A stretch of DNA of 64,000 nt from Sepiola atlantica (taxonomy: Eukaryota > Mollusca > Cephalopoda > Sepiida > Sepiolidae), in NCBI GenBank assembly GCA_963556195.1, contig OY744544.1, positions 46,376,484 through 46,440,483 on the forward strand. Reading direction: 5' to 3'. Numbering within the stretch: the stretch's first letter is position 1; the number at the start of each line of letters is the position of its first letter. A model generated the notes under the pieces. It searched no databases and was not told where the DNA came from. It was given only the letters and a program-made list of their open reading frames with translations. Shown piece by piece: positions 35,511 to 46,065 of the stretch. The translations under genes and the position numbers were made by a program.

Positions 35511-35511
<1 letters not shown>
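35241..35511 (+). repeat. Right arm of a large inverted repeat (partner 30860-31127)
   Basis: Reverse complement of the left arm with only a handful of differences; the spacer is about 4.1 kb. A GT microsatellite (35527-35582) follows. Confidence 0.9.
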
Positions 35512-35546
<35 letters not shown>

Positions 35547-35708
35547 ATGTGTGTGTGTATGTGTGTGTGTGTGTGTGTGTGTACCTGGGGAATTTTTAGT
35601 GTTATTTTCTGAATTTATAAAGTAGCCTACCTATTTTGAGAATGAAAAAAAGATGCAGTAAAGAACTATGCTTAATATTATGTGACCTGATGTGTTTGGC
35701 CTACGTAC

Positions 35709-35839
35709 CTTTCCGTTCGTATTTCCATTCGCATGTCTTTTTATAATACGTTTCTCATCTTCACTGATTCGTGGATGAGAATCGGGTGAATCAAACGCAC
35801 AAAACCACCAGAGAAAAAGCCACACGACATTCAAAGATC
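35709..35839 (-). CDS. SLC17/sialin-like transporter, exon with TM6 and the central cytosolic loop
   Basis: Acceptor GACGACTACAG before 35839 and donor GTACGT from 35708. Phase 1 entry completes Gly, then SLNVVWLFLWWFCAFDSPDS, HPRISEDEKRIIKRHANGNT, NGK. LFLWWF followed by the conserved DSPxxHPRIS-xE-x-IxR is the TM6 end and start of the loop between the two six-helix halves of SLC17 proteins. 131 nt; exit in phase 0 fits the exon at 26504. Confidence 0.92.
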
Positions 35840-37600
35840 CTGTAGTCGTCAGTAGAGAAGGAAAACAAACAAAATAGTTTTAGTGTCATGCTTATAACGC
35901 TGTAAACAATAGCGATTGCTGGCGCCCATAGTTTACCCTAACTTCAGTGAATTTACAAGTATAAAAGGGCAGATTACAAACGCACGAATCTAGCGACACT
36001 CTTAGGTTACTGTCACTTTGGAAAAACAACAAGTACGTAGGAATCAGAATGACAGTGAACCTCGACTTAGAAACGTTTATTTTTGACTAAAAACCCTATT
36101 CTTCCATTATGGATCAAAGTTTTAAATAATATATATTTTGTTACAACTGACTTGTTTAATTTTCAGCGGTGTGTTCAGTAAATTTAACGTAAGATAATAC
36201 CAATAGAGGTGATAGTTTTCAAAGAATTATTAACCAATCTCTGAAATTATTGCATCCGATAGTGAGATTGTGACACTCTTAGGTATTTTATTGGTGCGAT
36301 ATTAATTGAGTAATTAAGCTTAATTAACTATGGGATAATTAATTAAAAGAAAGAACAGTCAACTCACTTTAAAGGCGACAATTATCGACAAAACTTATTT
36401 TTTGCTTGAAATGATTTAAATGGTCATGCTCAAATCGTAATGTTATACAAGTTATATTTCTCGTGTCTGGATGACAGCTGAAGAGAAAGCACCTCACGAA
36501 ATGTTGTCATATTTCAAATCAGAATTTGAAATTTTATATTTCTTTTAATAAATTGACAATTACTAAGAAATCATTTTCAGATCAAATTAATTAGTAAAAA
36601 CAAATTGTTTAGGATTAAAACTTGCTCTGGAAAATTTTAAAAAACACGGCAATGTATCTGTCACACATGGCGGTGTACCTGTCACACGTGATTTGAAGGC
36701 GGAGAAATTTAACGATAATATCGGAACCGATAGATTTCAGTCACGAATTGAAAAGATGAAAAAATGTCCAAACGATGACCAAATTGTGTTACGATTTCAA
36801 AGGTTACAAAAGCACCGGCAATATCTGCTAAATATACTTACCCCTCAATTTAAAAATAAAAAAAATAAAACCAATGCCACTTATTGTGGTTTGGCTGGAG
36901 GACCAACTTTTATTGGTGAAACAAAGGTACTCATTGACTGACTCATTGTAGGATAGCAGAAAATGTGAAAGGTCTGTAATAATCTTGCCAATCACAAAAC
37001 ATGCTTCACTTCAAGCGAAAGTTCTCAATAAAATAAGTAACGCTTACAGCTTCCGGCAGAAGACAGTCGGTAAGGCTGAGGGGCAGACAGACAGATTGAC
37101 AGAGAAACCGAAGTCGGTGACCGACCGAAAACAGGAATAAAAACTAAATCTGTAGTCACCTATGAGTTTCCATTACTTTCTAGTTCACTGTGACCAGGGC
37201 CGGTACTACATGCCAATCGGTTAATTGAATACAAAAACAAGTGTGCCTTTTTTGACATAAAACAAGGGTTGACATGCCGTAAAAGCTAACAACCAACCAA
37301 CCCTTAAAATGTTATGTAATCTATTTGGTGGGAGTGAAACTCACAGCTATCAGAAATGTGTTGGCTTCATTTTGTAAGTATGGAAGAGAATATATAATGT
37401 TTTATCTATATACGTTTATTAATGTTTTAGAAATGTGTATTAACACTTTATTAATAGACTTTGAACCCCTTCTTTTGATATGTATGTACAATGCAATCCT
37501 AAAACTTTCGACCAAGAACAGTCCACAGAATTCGGAAATAAAATGAATAAATCAATTTTATTGGACCAAAAATAGCAAAGTGCAACAAGCCATGTAAAAA
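35840..37600. other. Intron sequence, nothing recognised
   Basis: AT-rich. Two copies of a short cctgtcacac motif near 36660-36685. Frames here look like chance. Confidence 0.35.
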
Positions 37601-37624
37601 GATAGTTAGAAGATATTGCATTGA

Positions 37625-37930
37625 TCTAACGTCTGGCTGTTTTTCTAAGGCGACTTTAAACTGGATATGGTAGGCATTATCACGACCTCCTCTGGCAGGG
37701 AGTTACAGAGAACAAAAACACGGACAGCGAATTCTACCATTTTTCTGTTGAGATGAAAACAACAATGGTGAATCTGCTGATGATGGCAGAAACCGTGGCC
37801 AAATGTTCGGGTGAAAAACTCCTCTAAATGTAGATTTCCGCTGATGGGACTGTATGCCAGAATTAGGTTTTTGAAGCCGTTTTTATAGGTAAGCGTGGAG
37901 AATCTGGTCACCAAAACATCCACAGAAGAG
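37625..37930 (-). pseudogene. C-terminal fragment of a LINE reverse transcriptase
   Basis: The minus frame reads FKNLILAYSPISGNLHLEEF, FTRTFG, then HLNRKMVEFAVRVFVLCNSL, PEEVVIMPTISSLKS. The end of many CR1/Jockey-type LINE ORFs has R-x-x-F-x-x-RV-x-x-LWNSLPEEVV followed by a short hydrophobic-basic motif such as ITSFKSRLD. A stop follows a frame slip near 37640. Only this tail is present. Confidence 0.65.
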
Positions 37931-39600
37931 GATAAAATAACCTGCTACGTCTAAAATTCATCAGATCAAAATAACATTTTTGGAGAATAAGAGACAAATG
38001 CACTGGATCTCCCCCCTAATGTAACACACACAAAAAGAATTATATTTCCAATGTAATACAACTTCATACACAACATTGAAGACGTGAAAAGTATACAAGC
38101 CATACAAATATAAGAGTTTTTCATTTTGTTATATTTTAATTAATGTATACCATGAATACAAAAACATAATAAAATTGAAAAATTAAAAATGGATATAAAA
38201 AAGTTACAAAGAAAAGTTTTGCTGGAAGAAAGTGATAATAAATCCTGATTATGGTGCTCAACATCTTGATTATAGCGCTAAATATACGTAAGCTTTAAGG
38301 TGTGTGTTAGGGGTTGCCTACATGAATATCTAAAAGAAATACTTCATATGTATCGGAAGACCTGCGTAATGCCTTCTCTCGACCAAACCAATGCATTTTC
38401 AGTGCTATAATATTATATTCGGATTTAAATTCTCCGAAATTTCATAGCAAGTGAGCATATCAAATGTAACTAAATAATATTTATATATGTATTTGGACAT
38501 ATTTAACTGCATAAAATTTTACAGAAAAAAGTAATTAAAATGTTATTGTCGAAAGTCGTTAAAGCATGATATCATCCATGGAGCATTTGAGGCAGGTAAA
38601 TATTATTTACTTCCATTAGATATTCCCACTCAATATTACACTTCAGAGAATTAAAGTCCGGACAAAACTTATGGAGTGACTTGCTACAAAGTGATACAAA
38701 GTGATCTTCGTAAAAATCTGATTTCTGCGTTAAATCAGAAAAAATAACCCTTTTTAAGCAGGTTTTGTTTTAAACTGATAAAATTAAATGACCGATTTCT
38801 TACAAAATATGTTTTCTCTGTAATGAGCACGCTTTGAAACATTGCTTGAACACAACATTATAATTCGATTGTTATAAGTTCAATTTATTATGTTCGTAAG
38901 CAGCTCATTTGTAGTTTTTATAGTATTATTTCGTAAGTAAGAAAAAAGAACGAATTCAATCTTGCTTTTGATTCAAAAGAAAATAAGATGAAACGTAATT
39001 TTAAGTAAACATTGAACGAAAAATAAAAGCATGTACTGAAAGCTAACTCTTATGAAAATAATGAAAATAGTTCCCCTTGCTGATTTTCTTTTTATGTTAT
39101 TATTTCAGAACCGGGTTAAGTTCTTCTTAATAAGTTGTAGCGAAGTACGCTAGTTGATTGAAAATAACATGGTGCAGCAAAAAAGAAATGAAAATTTCAT
39201 AGTCAGAATCAAAGTTTGATTTGTTAGCTGAAATGCTATTTAGGTCGAACTTGTAATATCCGGCCAACATAGTTGTAGAGATTAAGTGTCATTATGAACT
39301 GTAAAATGTACTTAATCCGTCAACTAAATTCATGGTATTGAAATAATGCAATCTCTATTTCATGGACATCATGTAGCTAAAACCGTTCGAAATTATTTAA
39401 TTTTTTATTTGTTGTATCTACCTGACGTTGCCCAGGTTTCTTGTTACCTTGCTTTTCTTTAATATGCCACTTTTTAACCAAAAAATATTATATTTATAAG
39501 TGAATTAATAGTTAAATTTAATCATTACGGTATCGTTTGCTCATTAAATTATAATTGAACAAAATAGTTATACACTGTAATTATCGTAAGTATAATTCTG
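37931..39600. other. Intron sequence; one possible decayed Helitron end
   Basis: Mostly AT-rich unique-looking sequence. At about 39424-39440 ACCTGACGTTGCCCAGGT resembles the Helitron hairpin but lacks CTAG. Confidence 0.35.
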
Positions 39601-39604
39601 TTAA

Positions 39605-42600
39605 CAACCGCCGCTTTAAATTCTTTTTCCAAATGCCGTTGCTTTCAAGTCTTCTGTCAGATGTTGTCGCTTTCAAATCTTACTTCAAATGTCGCCGGTT
39701 CAACTCTTTAAAAAACGCCGTGCCTTTCAAGTCTTCTGTCGGATGCTGTCGCTTTCAAATCTTCCTTCAAACGTCGTCGGTTCAAATCTTTAAAAAACGA
39801 CGCGCTTTTCAAGTCTTCTGTCGGATGCTGTCGCTTTCAAATCTTCCTTCAAACGTCGTCGGTTCAAATCTTTAAAAAACGCCGTGCCTTTCAAGTCTTC
39901 TGTCGGATGCTGTCGCTTTCAAATCTTCCTTAAAACGTCGTCGGTTCAAATCTTTAAAAAACGCCGCGCCTTTCAAGTCTTCTGTCGGATGCTGTCGCTT
40001 TCAAATCTTCCTTCAAACGTCGTCGGTTCAAATCTTTAAAAAACGCCGTGCCTTTCAAGTCTTCTGTCGGATGCTGTCGCTTTCAAATCTTCCTTCAAAC
40101 GTCGTCGGTTCAAATCTTTAAAAAACGACGCGCTTTTCAAGTCTTCTGTCGGATGCTGTCGCTTTCAAATCTTCCTTCAAACGTCGTCGGTTCAAATCTT
40201 TAAAAAACGACGCGCTTTTCAAGTCTTCTGTCGGATGCTGTCGCTTTCAAATCTTCCTTCAAACGTCGTCGGTTCAAATCTTTAAAAAACGCCGCGCCTT
40301 TCAAGTCTTCTGTCGGATGCTGTCGCTTTCAAATCTTCCTTCAAACGTCGTCGGTTCAAATCTTTAAAAAACGACGCGCTTTTCAAGTCTTCTGTCGGAT
40401 GCTGTCGCTTTCAAATCTTCCTTCAAACGTCGTCGGTTCAAATCTTTAAAAAACGACGCGCTTTTCAAGTCTTCTGTCGGATGCTGTCGCTTTCAAATCT
40501 TCCTTCAAACGTCGTCGGTTCAAATCTTTAAAAAACGCCGCGCCTTTCAAGTCTTCTGTCGGATGCTGTCGCTTTCAAATCTTCCTTCAAACGTCGTCGG
40601 TTCAAATCTTTAAAAAACGACGTGCCTTTCAAGTCTTCTGTCGGATGCTGTCGCTTTCAAATCTTCCTTCAAACGTCGTCGGTTCAAATCTTTAAAAAAC
40701 GACGCGCTTTTCAAGTCTTCTGTCGGATGCTGTCGCTTTCAAATCTTCCTTCAAACGTCGTCGGTTCAAATCTTTAAAAAACGCCGCGCCTTTCAAGTCT
40801 TCTGTCGGATGCTGTCGCTTTCAAATCTTCCTTCAAACGTCGTCGGTTCAAATCTTTAAAAAACGCCGTGCCTTTCAAGTCTTCTGTCGGATGCTGTCGC
40901 TTTCAAATCTTCCTTCAAACGTCGTCGGTTCAAATCTTTAAAAAACGACGCGCTTTTCAAGTCTTCTGTCGGATGCTGTCGCTTTCAAATCTTCCTTCAA
41001 ACGTCGTCGGTTCAAATCTTTAAAAAACGCCGTGCCTTTCAAGTCTTCTGTCGGATGCTGTCGCTTTCAAATCTTCCTTCAAACGTCGTCGGTTCAAATC
41101 TTTAAAAAACGACGCGCTTTTCAAGTCTTCTGTCGGATGCTGTCGCTTTCAAATCTTCCTTCAAACGTCGTCGGTTCAAATCTTTAAAAAACGACGCGCT
41201 TTTCAAGTCTTCTGTCGGATGCTGTCGCTTTCAAATCTTCCTTCAAACGTCGTCGGTTCAAATCTTTAAAAAACGCCGCGCCTTTCAAGTCTTCTGTCGG
41301 ATGCTGTCGCTTTCAAATCTTCCTTCAAACGTCGTCGGTTCAAATCTTTAAAAAACGACGCGCTTTTCAAGTCTTCTGTCGGATGCTGTCGCTTTCAAAT
41401 CTTCCTTCAAACGTCGTCGGTTCAAATCTTTAAAAAACGACGCGCTTTTCAAGTCTTCTGTCGGATGCTGTCGCTTTCAAATCTTCCTTCAAACGTCGTC
41501 GGTTCAAATCTTTAAAAAACGCCGCGCCTTTCAAGTCTTCTGTCGGATGCTGTCGCTTTCAAATCTTCCTTCAAACGTCGTCGGTTCAAATCTTTAAAAA
41601 ACGACGCGCTTTTCAAGTCTTCTGTCGGATGCTGTCGCTTTCAAATCTTCCTTCAAACGTCGTCGGTTCAAATCTTTAAAAAACGACGCGCTTTTCAAGT
41701 CTTCTGTCGGATGCTGTCGCTTTCAAATCTTCCTTCAAACGTCGTCGGTTCAAATCTTTAAAAAACGCCGCGCCTTTCAAGTCTTCTGTCGGATGCTGTC
41801 GCTTTCAAATCTTCCTTCAAACGTCGTCGGTTCAAATCTTTAAAAAACGCCGCGCCTTTCAAGTCTTCTGTCGGATGCTGTCGCTTTCAAATCTTCCTTC
41901 AAACGTCGTCGGTTCAAATCTTTAAAAAACGACGCGCTTTTCAAGTCTTCTGTCGGATGCTGTCGCTTTCAAATCTTCCTTCAAACGTCGTCGGTTCAAA
42001 TCTTTAAAAAACGCCGCGCCTTTCAAGTCTTCTGTCAGATGCTGTCGCTTTCAAATCTTCTTTCAAACGTCGTCGGTTCAAATCTTTAAAAAACGCCGTG
42101 CCTTTCAAGTCTTCTGTCAGATGCTGTCGCTTTCAAATCTTCTTTCAAACGTCGTCGGTTCAAATCTTTAAAAAACGACGCGCTTTTCAAGTCTTCTGTC
42201 GGATGCTGTCGCTTTCAAATCTTCCTTCAAACGTCGTCGGTTCAAATCTTTAAAAAACGCCGCGCCTTTCAAGTCTTCTGTCGGATGCTGTCGCTTTCAA
42301 ATCTTCCTTCAAACGTCGTCGGTTCAAATCTTTAAAAAACGACGCGCTTTTCAAGTCTTCTGTCGGATGCTGTCGCTTTCAAATCTTCCTTCAAACGTCG
42401 TCGGTTCAAATCTTTAAAAAACGCCGCGCCTTTCAAGTCTTCTGTCGGATGCTGTCGCTTTCAAATCTTCCTTCAAACGTCGTCGGTTCAAATCTTTAAA
42501 AAACGCCGCGCCTTTCAAGTCTTCTGTCAGATGCTGTCGCTTTCAAATCTTCTTTCAAACGTCGTCGGTTCAAATCTTTAAAAAACGCCGTGCCTTTCAA

Positions 42601-43775
42601 GTCTTCTGTCAGATGCTGTCGCTTTCAAATCTTCTTTCAAACGTCGTCGGTTCAAATCTTTAAAAAACGACGCGCTTTTCAAGTCTTCTGTCGGATGCTG
42701 TCGCTTTCAAATCTTCCTTCAAACGTCGTCGGTTCAAATCTTTAAAAAACGCCGCGCCTTTCAAGTCTTCTGTCGGATGCTGTCGCTTTCAAATCTTCCT
42801 TCAAACGTCGTCGGTTCAAATCTTTAAAAAACGACGTGCCTTTCAAGTCTTCTGTCGGATGCTGTCGCTTTCAAATCTTCCTTCAAACGTCGTCGGTTCA
42901 AATCTTTAAAAAACGACGCGCTTTTCAAGTCTTCTGTCGGATGCTGTCGCTTTCAAATCTTCCTTCAAACGTCGTCGGTTCAAATCTTTAAAAAACGCCG
43001 CGCCTTTCAAGTCTTCTGTCGGATGCTGTCGCTTTCAAATCTTCCTTCAAACGTCGTCGGTTCAAATCTTTAAAAAACGACGTGCCTTTCAAGTCTTCTG
43101 TCGGATGCTGTCGCTTTCAAATCTTCCTTCAAACGTCGTCGGTTCAAATCTTTAAAAAACGACGTGCCTTTCAAGTCTTCTGTCGGATGCTGTCGCTTTC
43201 AAATCTTCCTTCAAACGTCGTCGGTTCAAATCTTTAAAAAACGCCGCGCCTTTCAAGTCTTCTGTCGGATGCTGTCGCTTTCAAATCTTCCTTCAAACGT
43301 CGTCGGTTCAAATCTTTAAAAAACGACGTGCCTTTCAAGTCTTCTGTCGGATGCTGTCGCTTTCAAATCTTCCTTCAAACGTCGTCGGTTCAAATCTTTA
43401 AAAAACGACGTGCCTTTCAAGTCTTCTGTCGGATGCTGTCGCTTTCAAATCTTCCTTCAAACGTCGTCGGTTCAAATCTTTAAAAAACGACGTGCCTTTC
43501 AAGTCTTCTGTCGGATGCTGTCGCTTTCAAATCTTCCTTCAAACGTCGTCGGTTCAAATCTTTAAAAAACGACGTGCCTTTCAAGTCTTCTGTCGGATGC
43601 TGTCGCTTTCAAATCTTCCTTCAAACGTCGTCGGTTCAAATCTTTAAAAAACGCCGCGCCTTTCAAGTCTTCTGTCGGATGCTGTCGCTTTCAAATCTTC
43701 CTTCAAACGTCGTCGGTTCAAATCTTTAAAAAACGACGTGCCTTTCAAGTCTTCTGTCGGATGCTGTCGCTTTCC
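39605..43775. repeat. 82-bp satellite array, about 50 units
   Basis: Period 82 holds from 39715 to 43733 with essentially no indels (49 steps). Each unit is three related sub-units: TTTCAAGTCTTCTGTCGGAT plus GCTGTCGC (28 bp), TTTCAAATCTTCCTTCAAAC plus GTCGTCGG (28 bp), and TTCAAATCTTTAAAAAACG plus a variable CCGCGCC-type end (26 bp). Units fall into four classes by that end (gacgcgctt, gccgcgcc, gccgtgcc, gacgtgcc). Some units also share cagatgctg and cttctttc changes. It occupies the 12.6-kb intron between exons 48444 and 35839. Confidence 0.97.
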
Positions 43776-44265
43776 AGTATTCCTTCAAACGTCGTCGGTT
43801 TCAAGTCTTTCTTGAAACGCCATTGTTTCTAGTCTTCTGTCAGATACTGTCGCTTTCAAGTCTTCCTTCAAACGTCGTCGGTTTCAAGTTTTCTACAAAC
43901 GTCGTAGCTTGAATGTCATCTCTCAGATGTAGTCGCTTTCAAGACGTCCTTGAAACGTCGTCGGTGTCAAGTCTTTTGTCAGATTCTGTCGTTTTCAAGT
44001 CTTCCTTCAAATGTCGTCGGTGTCAAGTCTTCTTTCAAACGCCGTTCCATTCAAGTCTTATGTCAGATGCTGTTGCTTTTACGTCTTTCTTTAAACGTCG
44101 TCAGTTTCATGTCCTTCTCCAACGCCGTTGCTTTCAAGTATTTTGCCAGATTCTGTCGGCTTCAAGTCTTCTCTAAAACGTCGTCGGTGTCAAGTCTTTC
44201 TTCAAACACCGTTGCTTTCATGTTGTTTTCCAAGCATCGTTGTGTTTAGCCTTTTTTTTAAACAT
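43776..44265. repeat. Degenerate 27-30-bp monomers flanking the 82-bp satellite
   Basis: About 17 irregular monomers of the type tttcaagtcttcctt plus caaacgtcgtcgg, alternating with tttcaagtcttctgtcagat types. They are the same sub-units as in the 82-bp array but without the trimer order, as expected for the ancestral or edge part of a satellite. The frames of 87-116 residues here are by-products. Confidence 0.85.
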
Positions 44266-44539
44266 CCTTACTTACAATGCCTAGTTCGAAGTAAGCTTGT
44301 TCAAGTAATTGTCTTCTTTATTGCGGTATGCGTAGGCGTTATGCACGGCACACGCGATCTTATGTTGTGTACGTCACAGGTATTGGATTTCCCCAATAAA
44401 AAGACGTGTATTTTTTTTCAAGTAATTGTTATCAGGTCTGTTATTGTTAATCTTTATTTATTCAAGTATTGTATTTAAACGGTATCCAGCACATTTAATC
44501 TTTGAAGTAAATGAAGATTTACTAAGAGTTTTAAAGCCA

Positions 44540-44540
44540 G

Positions 44541-44586
<46 letters not shown>

Positions 44587-44752
44587 GAGAGAGAGAAATT
44601 TACGTGTTTATGAGAATGAGAAAATATCAGTTTTTATTTAATTAAATGAACATGTATTATTAATTTAAAGTAACAATCGATATGAGATTAAAACCTATTT
44701 CTTTAATTAATTATGGATTTTCAAGTAAAATTTAACAGATATGAGAGATTTT

Positions 44753-44760
<8 letters not shown>
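44540..44760 (+). repeat. Dispersed repeat A, copy 3 (with GA microsatellite)
   Basis: GA run at 44544-44597, then atcagtttttatttaattaa, atgaacatgtattatta, gattaaaacctatttcttt, aattaattatggattttcaa and gagattttgtgatatata, followed by an AT run. It corresponds to 30355-30525 and 34755-34937. Confidence 0.7.
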
Positions 44761-44817
<57 letters not shown>

Positions 44818-44844
44818 TTATAAACAAATATGAAATTATACTTA

Positions 44845-44935
44845 CCTACAGACGACGTCGTTTCGAGCGAGTGTAGGGAAGAAATAATTTCAGACGGTCA
44901 TAAGGCGCGAACCCGGTTCACAGAGCCACCTTTAG
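44845..44935 (-). repeat. Ribozyme repeat D, inverted copy with a deleted core
   Basis: On the minus strand: GTGAACCGGGTTCGCGCC (upstream region), then CCCTACACTCGCTCGAAACG, ACGTCGTCTGTAGG. Stem I (CCTACA / TGTAGG), GAAA, stem III and a GTC cleavage triplet are kept, but CTGATGA and the first stem II strand are gone. Compare the intact-core copies at 45229 and 45799. Confidence 0.65.
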
Positions 44936-44976
44936 ATCTATCTATCTAAATGGGCGTTATTACATAAGGAAGGAAA

Positions 44977-45027
44977 CTCTAATGCTGATGATCTGCAGTA
45001 ACGGCGAAACACGTGTCCGCGGATTAC
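44977..45027 (+). ncRNA. Hammerhead-ribozyme-like motif (second type)
   Basis: CTGATGA (44985-44991), a hairpin TCTG…CGGC with loop CAGTAA (44992-45005; three of four pairs), GAAA (45006-45009), a short stem III (C-G with loop ACGT, plus the A-T pair) and the cleavage triplet GTC at 45015-45017. All invariant core bases of the hammerhead are present. Stem I is imperfect: TAAT (44980-44983) can pair with ATTA (45023-45026) but bases between do not match well. Possibly part of a retroelement. A related upstream block at about 46145-46180 lacks the core. Confidence 0.55.
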
Positions 45028-45097
45028 TATTGTTTATATATATATATTTATGTATAAGTACACGCACACGCACAAATACACACACACACACACACAT

Positions 45098-45112
<15 letters not shown>

Positions 45113-45156
<44 letters not shown>
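45113..45156. repeat. CA and AT microsatellite
   Basis: A CA-rich stretch at about 45061-45112 runs into (TA)n at 45113-45156. A cryptic frame on each strand results. Confidence 0.85.
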
Positions 45157-45160
<4 letters not shown>

Positions 45161-45169
45161 AAGCGTACA

Positions 45170-45290
45170 GAGTCTGTGTTGACTCAGGGAACGGGTTTGC
45201 TTCCTGTAACCGTCTAAAATTTTCACTTCCTACACTGATGAGAGCATAGCTTGAAACGTCGGCCTATGTAGGTATAAATAATTTAATATT
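45170..45290 (+). repeat. Ribozyme repeat D, copy 1 (whole dispersed element)
   Basis: About 120 bp shared with 45740-45860 and, inverted, with 44845-44935: gttgactcagggaacgggtt, a B-box-like gggtttgcttcc/gagttcgcgtcc segment, an accgtct segment, then the hammerhead region and a tataaataatt end that runs to AT-rich sequence. Confidence 0.7.
45229..45272 (+). ncRNA. Type I hammerhead-ribozyme-like motif, copy 1
   Basis: Stem I is CCTACA (45229-45234) with TGTAGG (45267-45272), six perfect pairs. CTGATGA is at 45235-45241; stem II GAGC / GCTT with loop ATA at 45242-45252; GAAA at 45253-45256; then a stem III segment CGTCGGC and a CTA cleavage triplet (45264-45266). The C before TA at 45264 breaks the C-G pair expected at the base of stem III, so activity may be reduced. 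The architecture, with stem I open at its outer end, is that of the type I hammerheads reported in Penelope-like elements and animal retrozymes. Confidence 0.65.
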
Positions 45291-45364
45291 TCCTTGTAAA
45301 TATTGTTAGTAAAAGTAAATTCGTATGAATCAGAATAGTATGACTATGTTGGTTGGTTAGTTTT

Positions 45365-45535
45365 ATTCTGTTGTCAGCATTTTTGCAGGAGGGATGATGT
45401 AATGTTGCCAACATCCCCAAGTGAAAGTGGTATTATGGAATCGACTGGATGCGAATTTGGAACACCCAGGTTGTCAGTCTGTGTCGTTATATACTTAACC
45501 ACCGTGTCACCTCCCAATATAATTATCAAGCCCCG
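45365..45535 (-). mobile_element. tRNA-related SINE
   Basis: On the minus strand: GAGGTGACACGGTGGTTAAG (A-box-like), then GACACAGACTGACAACCTGG, GTGTTCCAAATTCGCATCC (B-box-like) and AGTCGATTCC. This spacing is that of a tRNA-derived SINE head with a body downstream. Confidence 0.55.
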
Positions 45536-45739
45536 TTAAGAGAATAAAGTTGAGCACTGTTCGGTGATATTAAAAACAGACTGTCACTTGGCTATAAAGC
45601 ATGGCTCCGATAACGTTCGTCGAACCCTCTAGATCGTCTGATGTTTACTGGCCGCTGTATTTAGGCATGAATATAACTTAATTTCTCCTGTATCACGTGA
45701 TAATGTCGGATGGCTGCGGGATAAAGCGAAGGTGTACAA

Positions 45740-45860
45740 TGTCTTAGTTGACTCTAGGAACCGAGTTCGCGTCCTGTGGCCGCATGAAATTATCAGTCCC
45801 TACACTGATGAGAGCGTAAGCTCGAAACGCCGGCGTGTGTAGATATAAATAATTTTATAT
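45740..45860 (+). repeat. Ribozyme repeat D, copy 2 (whole dispersed element)
   Basis: Contains gttgactctaggaaccgag, ttcgcgtcctgtggccgc, then the hammerhead region at 45799-45843 and tataaataattttatattt before an AT microsatellite (45870-45921). Confidence 0.7.
45799..45843 (+). ncRNA. Type I hammerhead-ribozyme-like motif, copy 2
   Basis: CCTACA (45799-45804) pairs with TGTAG (45838-45842); CTGATGA 45805-45811; stem II GAGC / GCTC with a GTAA tetraloop (45812-45823); GAAA 45824-45827; stem III CG / CG with CCGG loop (45828-45835) and T 45836. All core positions fit except the cleavage position, which is G (45837). The NUH rule forbids G there, so this copy should be a folded but non-cleaving relative. 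Confidence 0.62.
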
Positions 45861-45867
45861 TTCTTTG

Positions 45868-45924
<57 letters not shown>

Positions 45925-46065
45925 TCGGAAGTTTCTCAACCATTAAAACTATATATAAAAAAAAAAATTATATACAAAAAAAACTTATAGTCTCAAGTCT
46001 TCCAGTGGAAAATCACTCATGTAAGTCAATTTATTTTTTACAGTTATTATATTAGTTAGTTTCTA
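45925..46065 (+). repeat. Dispersed repeat C, copy 2
   Basis: Contains ggaagtttctcaaccattaa, an A-rich part, tggaaaatcactcatgtaag, tcaatttattttttacagtt and attatattagttagtttc, matching 34935-35070. Confidence 0.7.

Noticed and set aside
36693..36941. 82-residue plus-strand frame as a gene
   Set aside because: No recognised motif, codon usage not distinct, and it lies in an intron of the opposite-strand gene.
37775..37805. CTGATGA…GAAA hammerhead
   Set aside because: Only five bases lie between the two boxes, no stem II is possible, and it lies within the LINE coding relic.
43913..44478. Overlapping frames of 87-116 residues (…SSLLSDSVVFKSSFK…)
   Set aside because: By-products of the 28-bp satellite monomers; all three frames give repetitive peptides.
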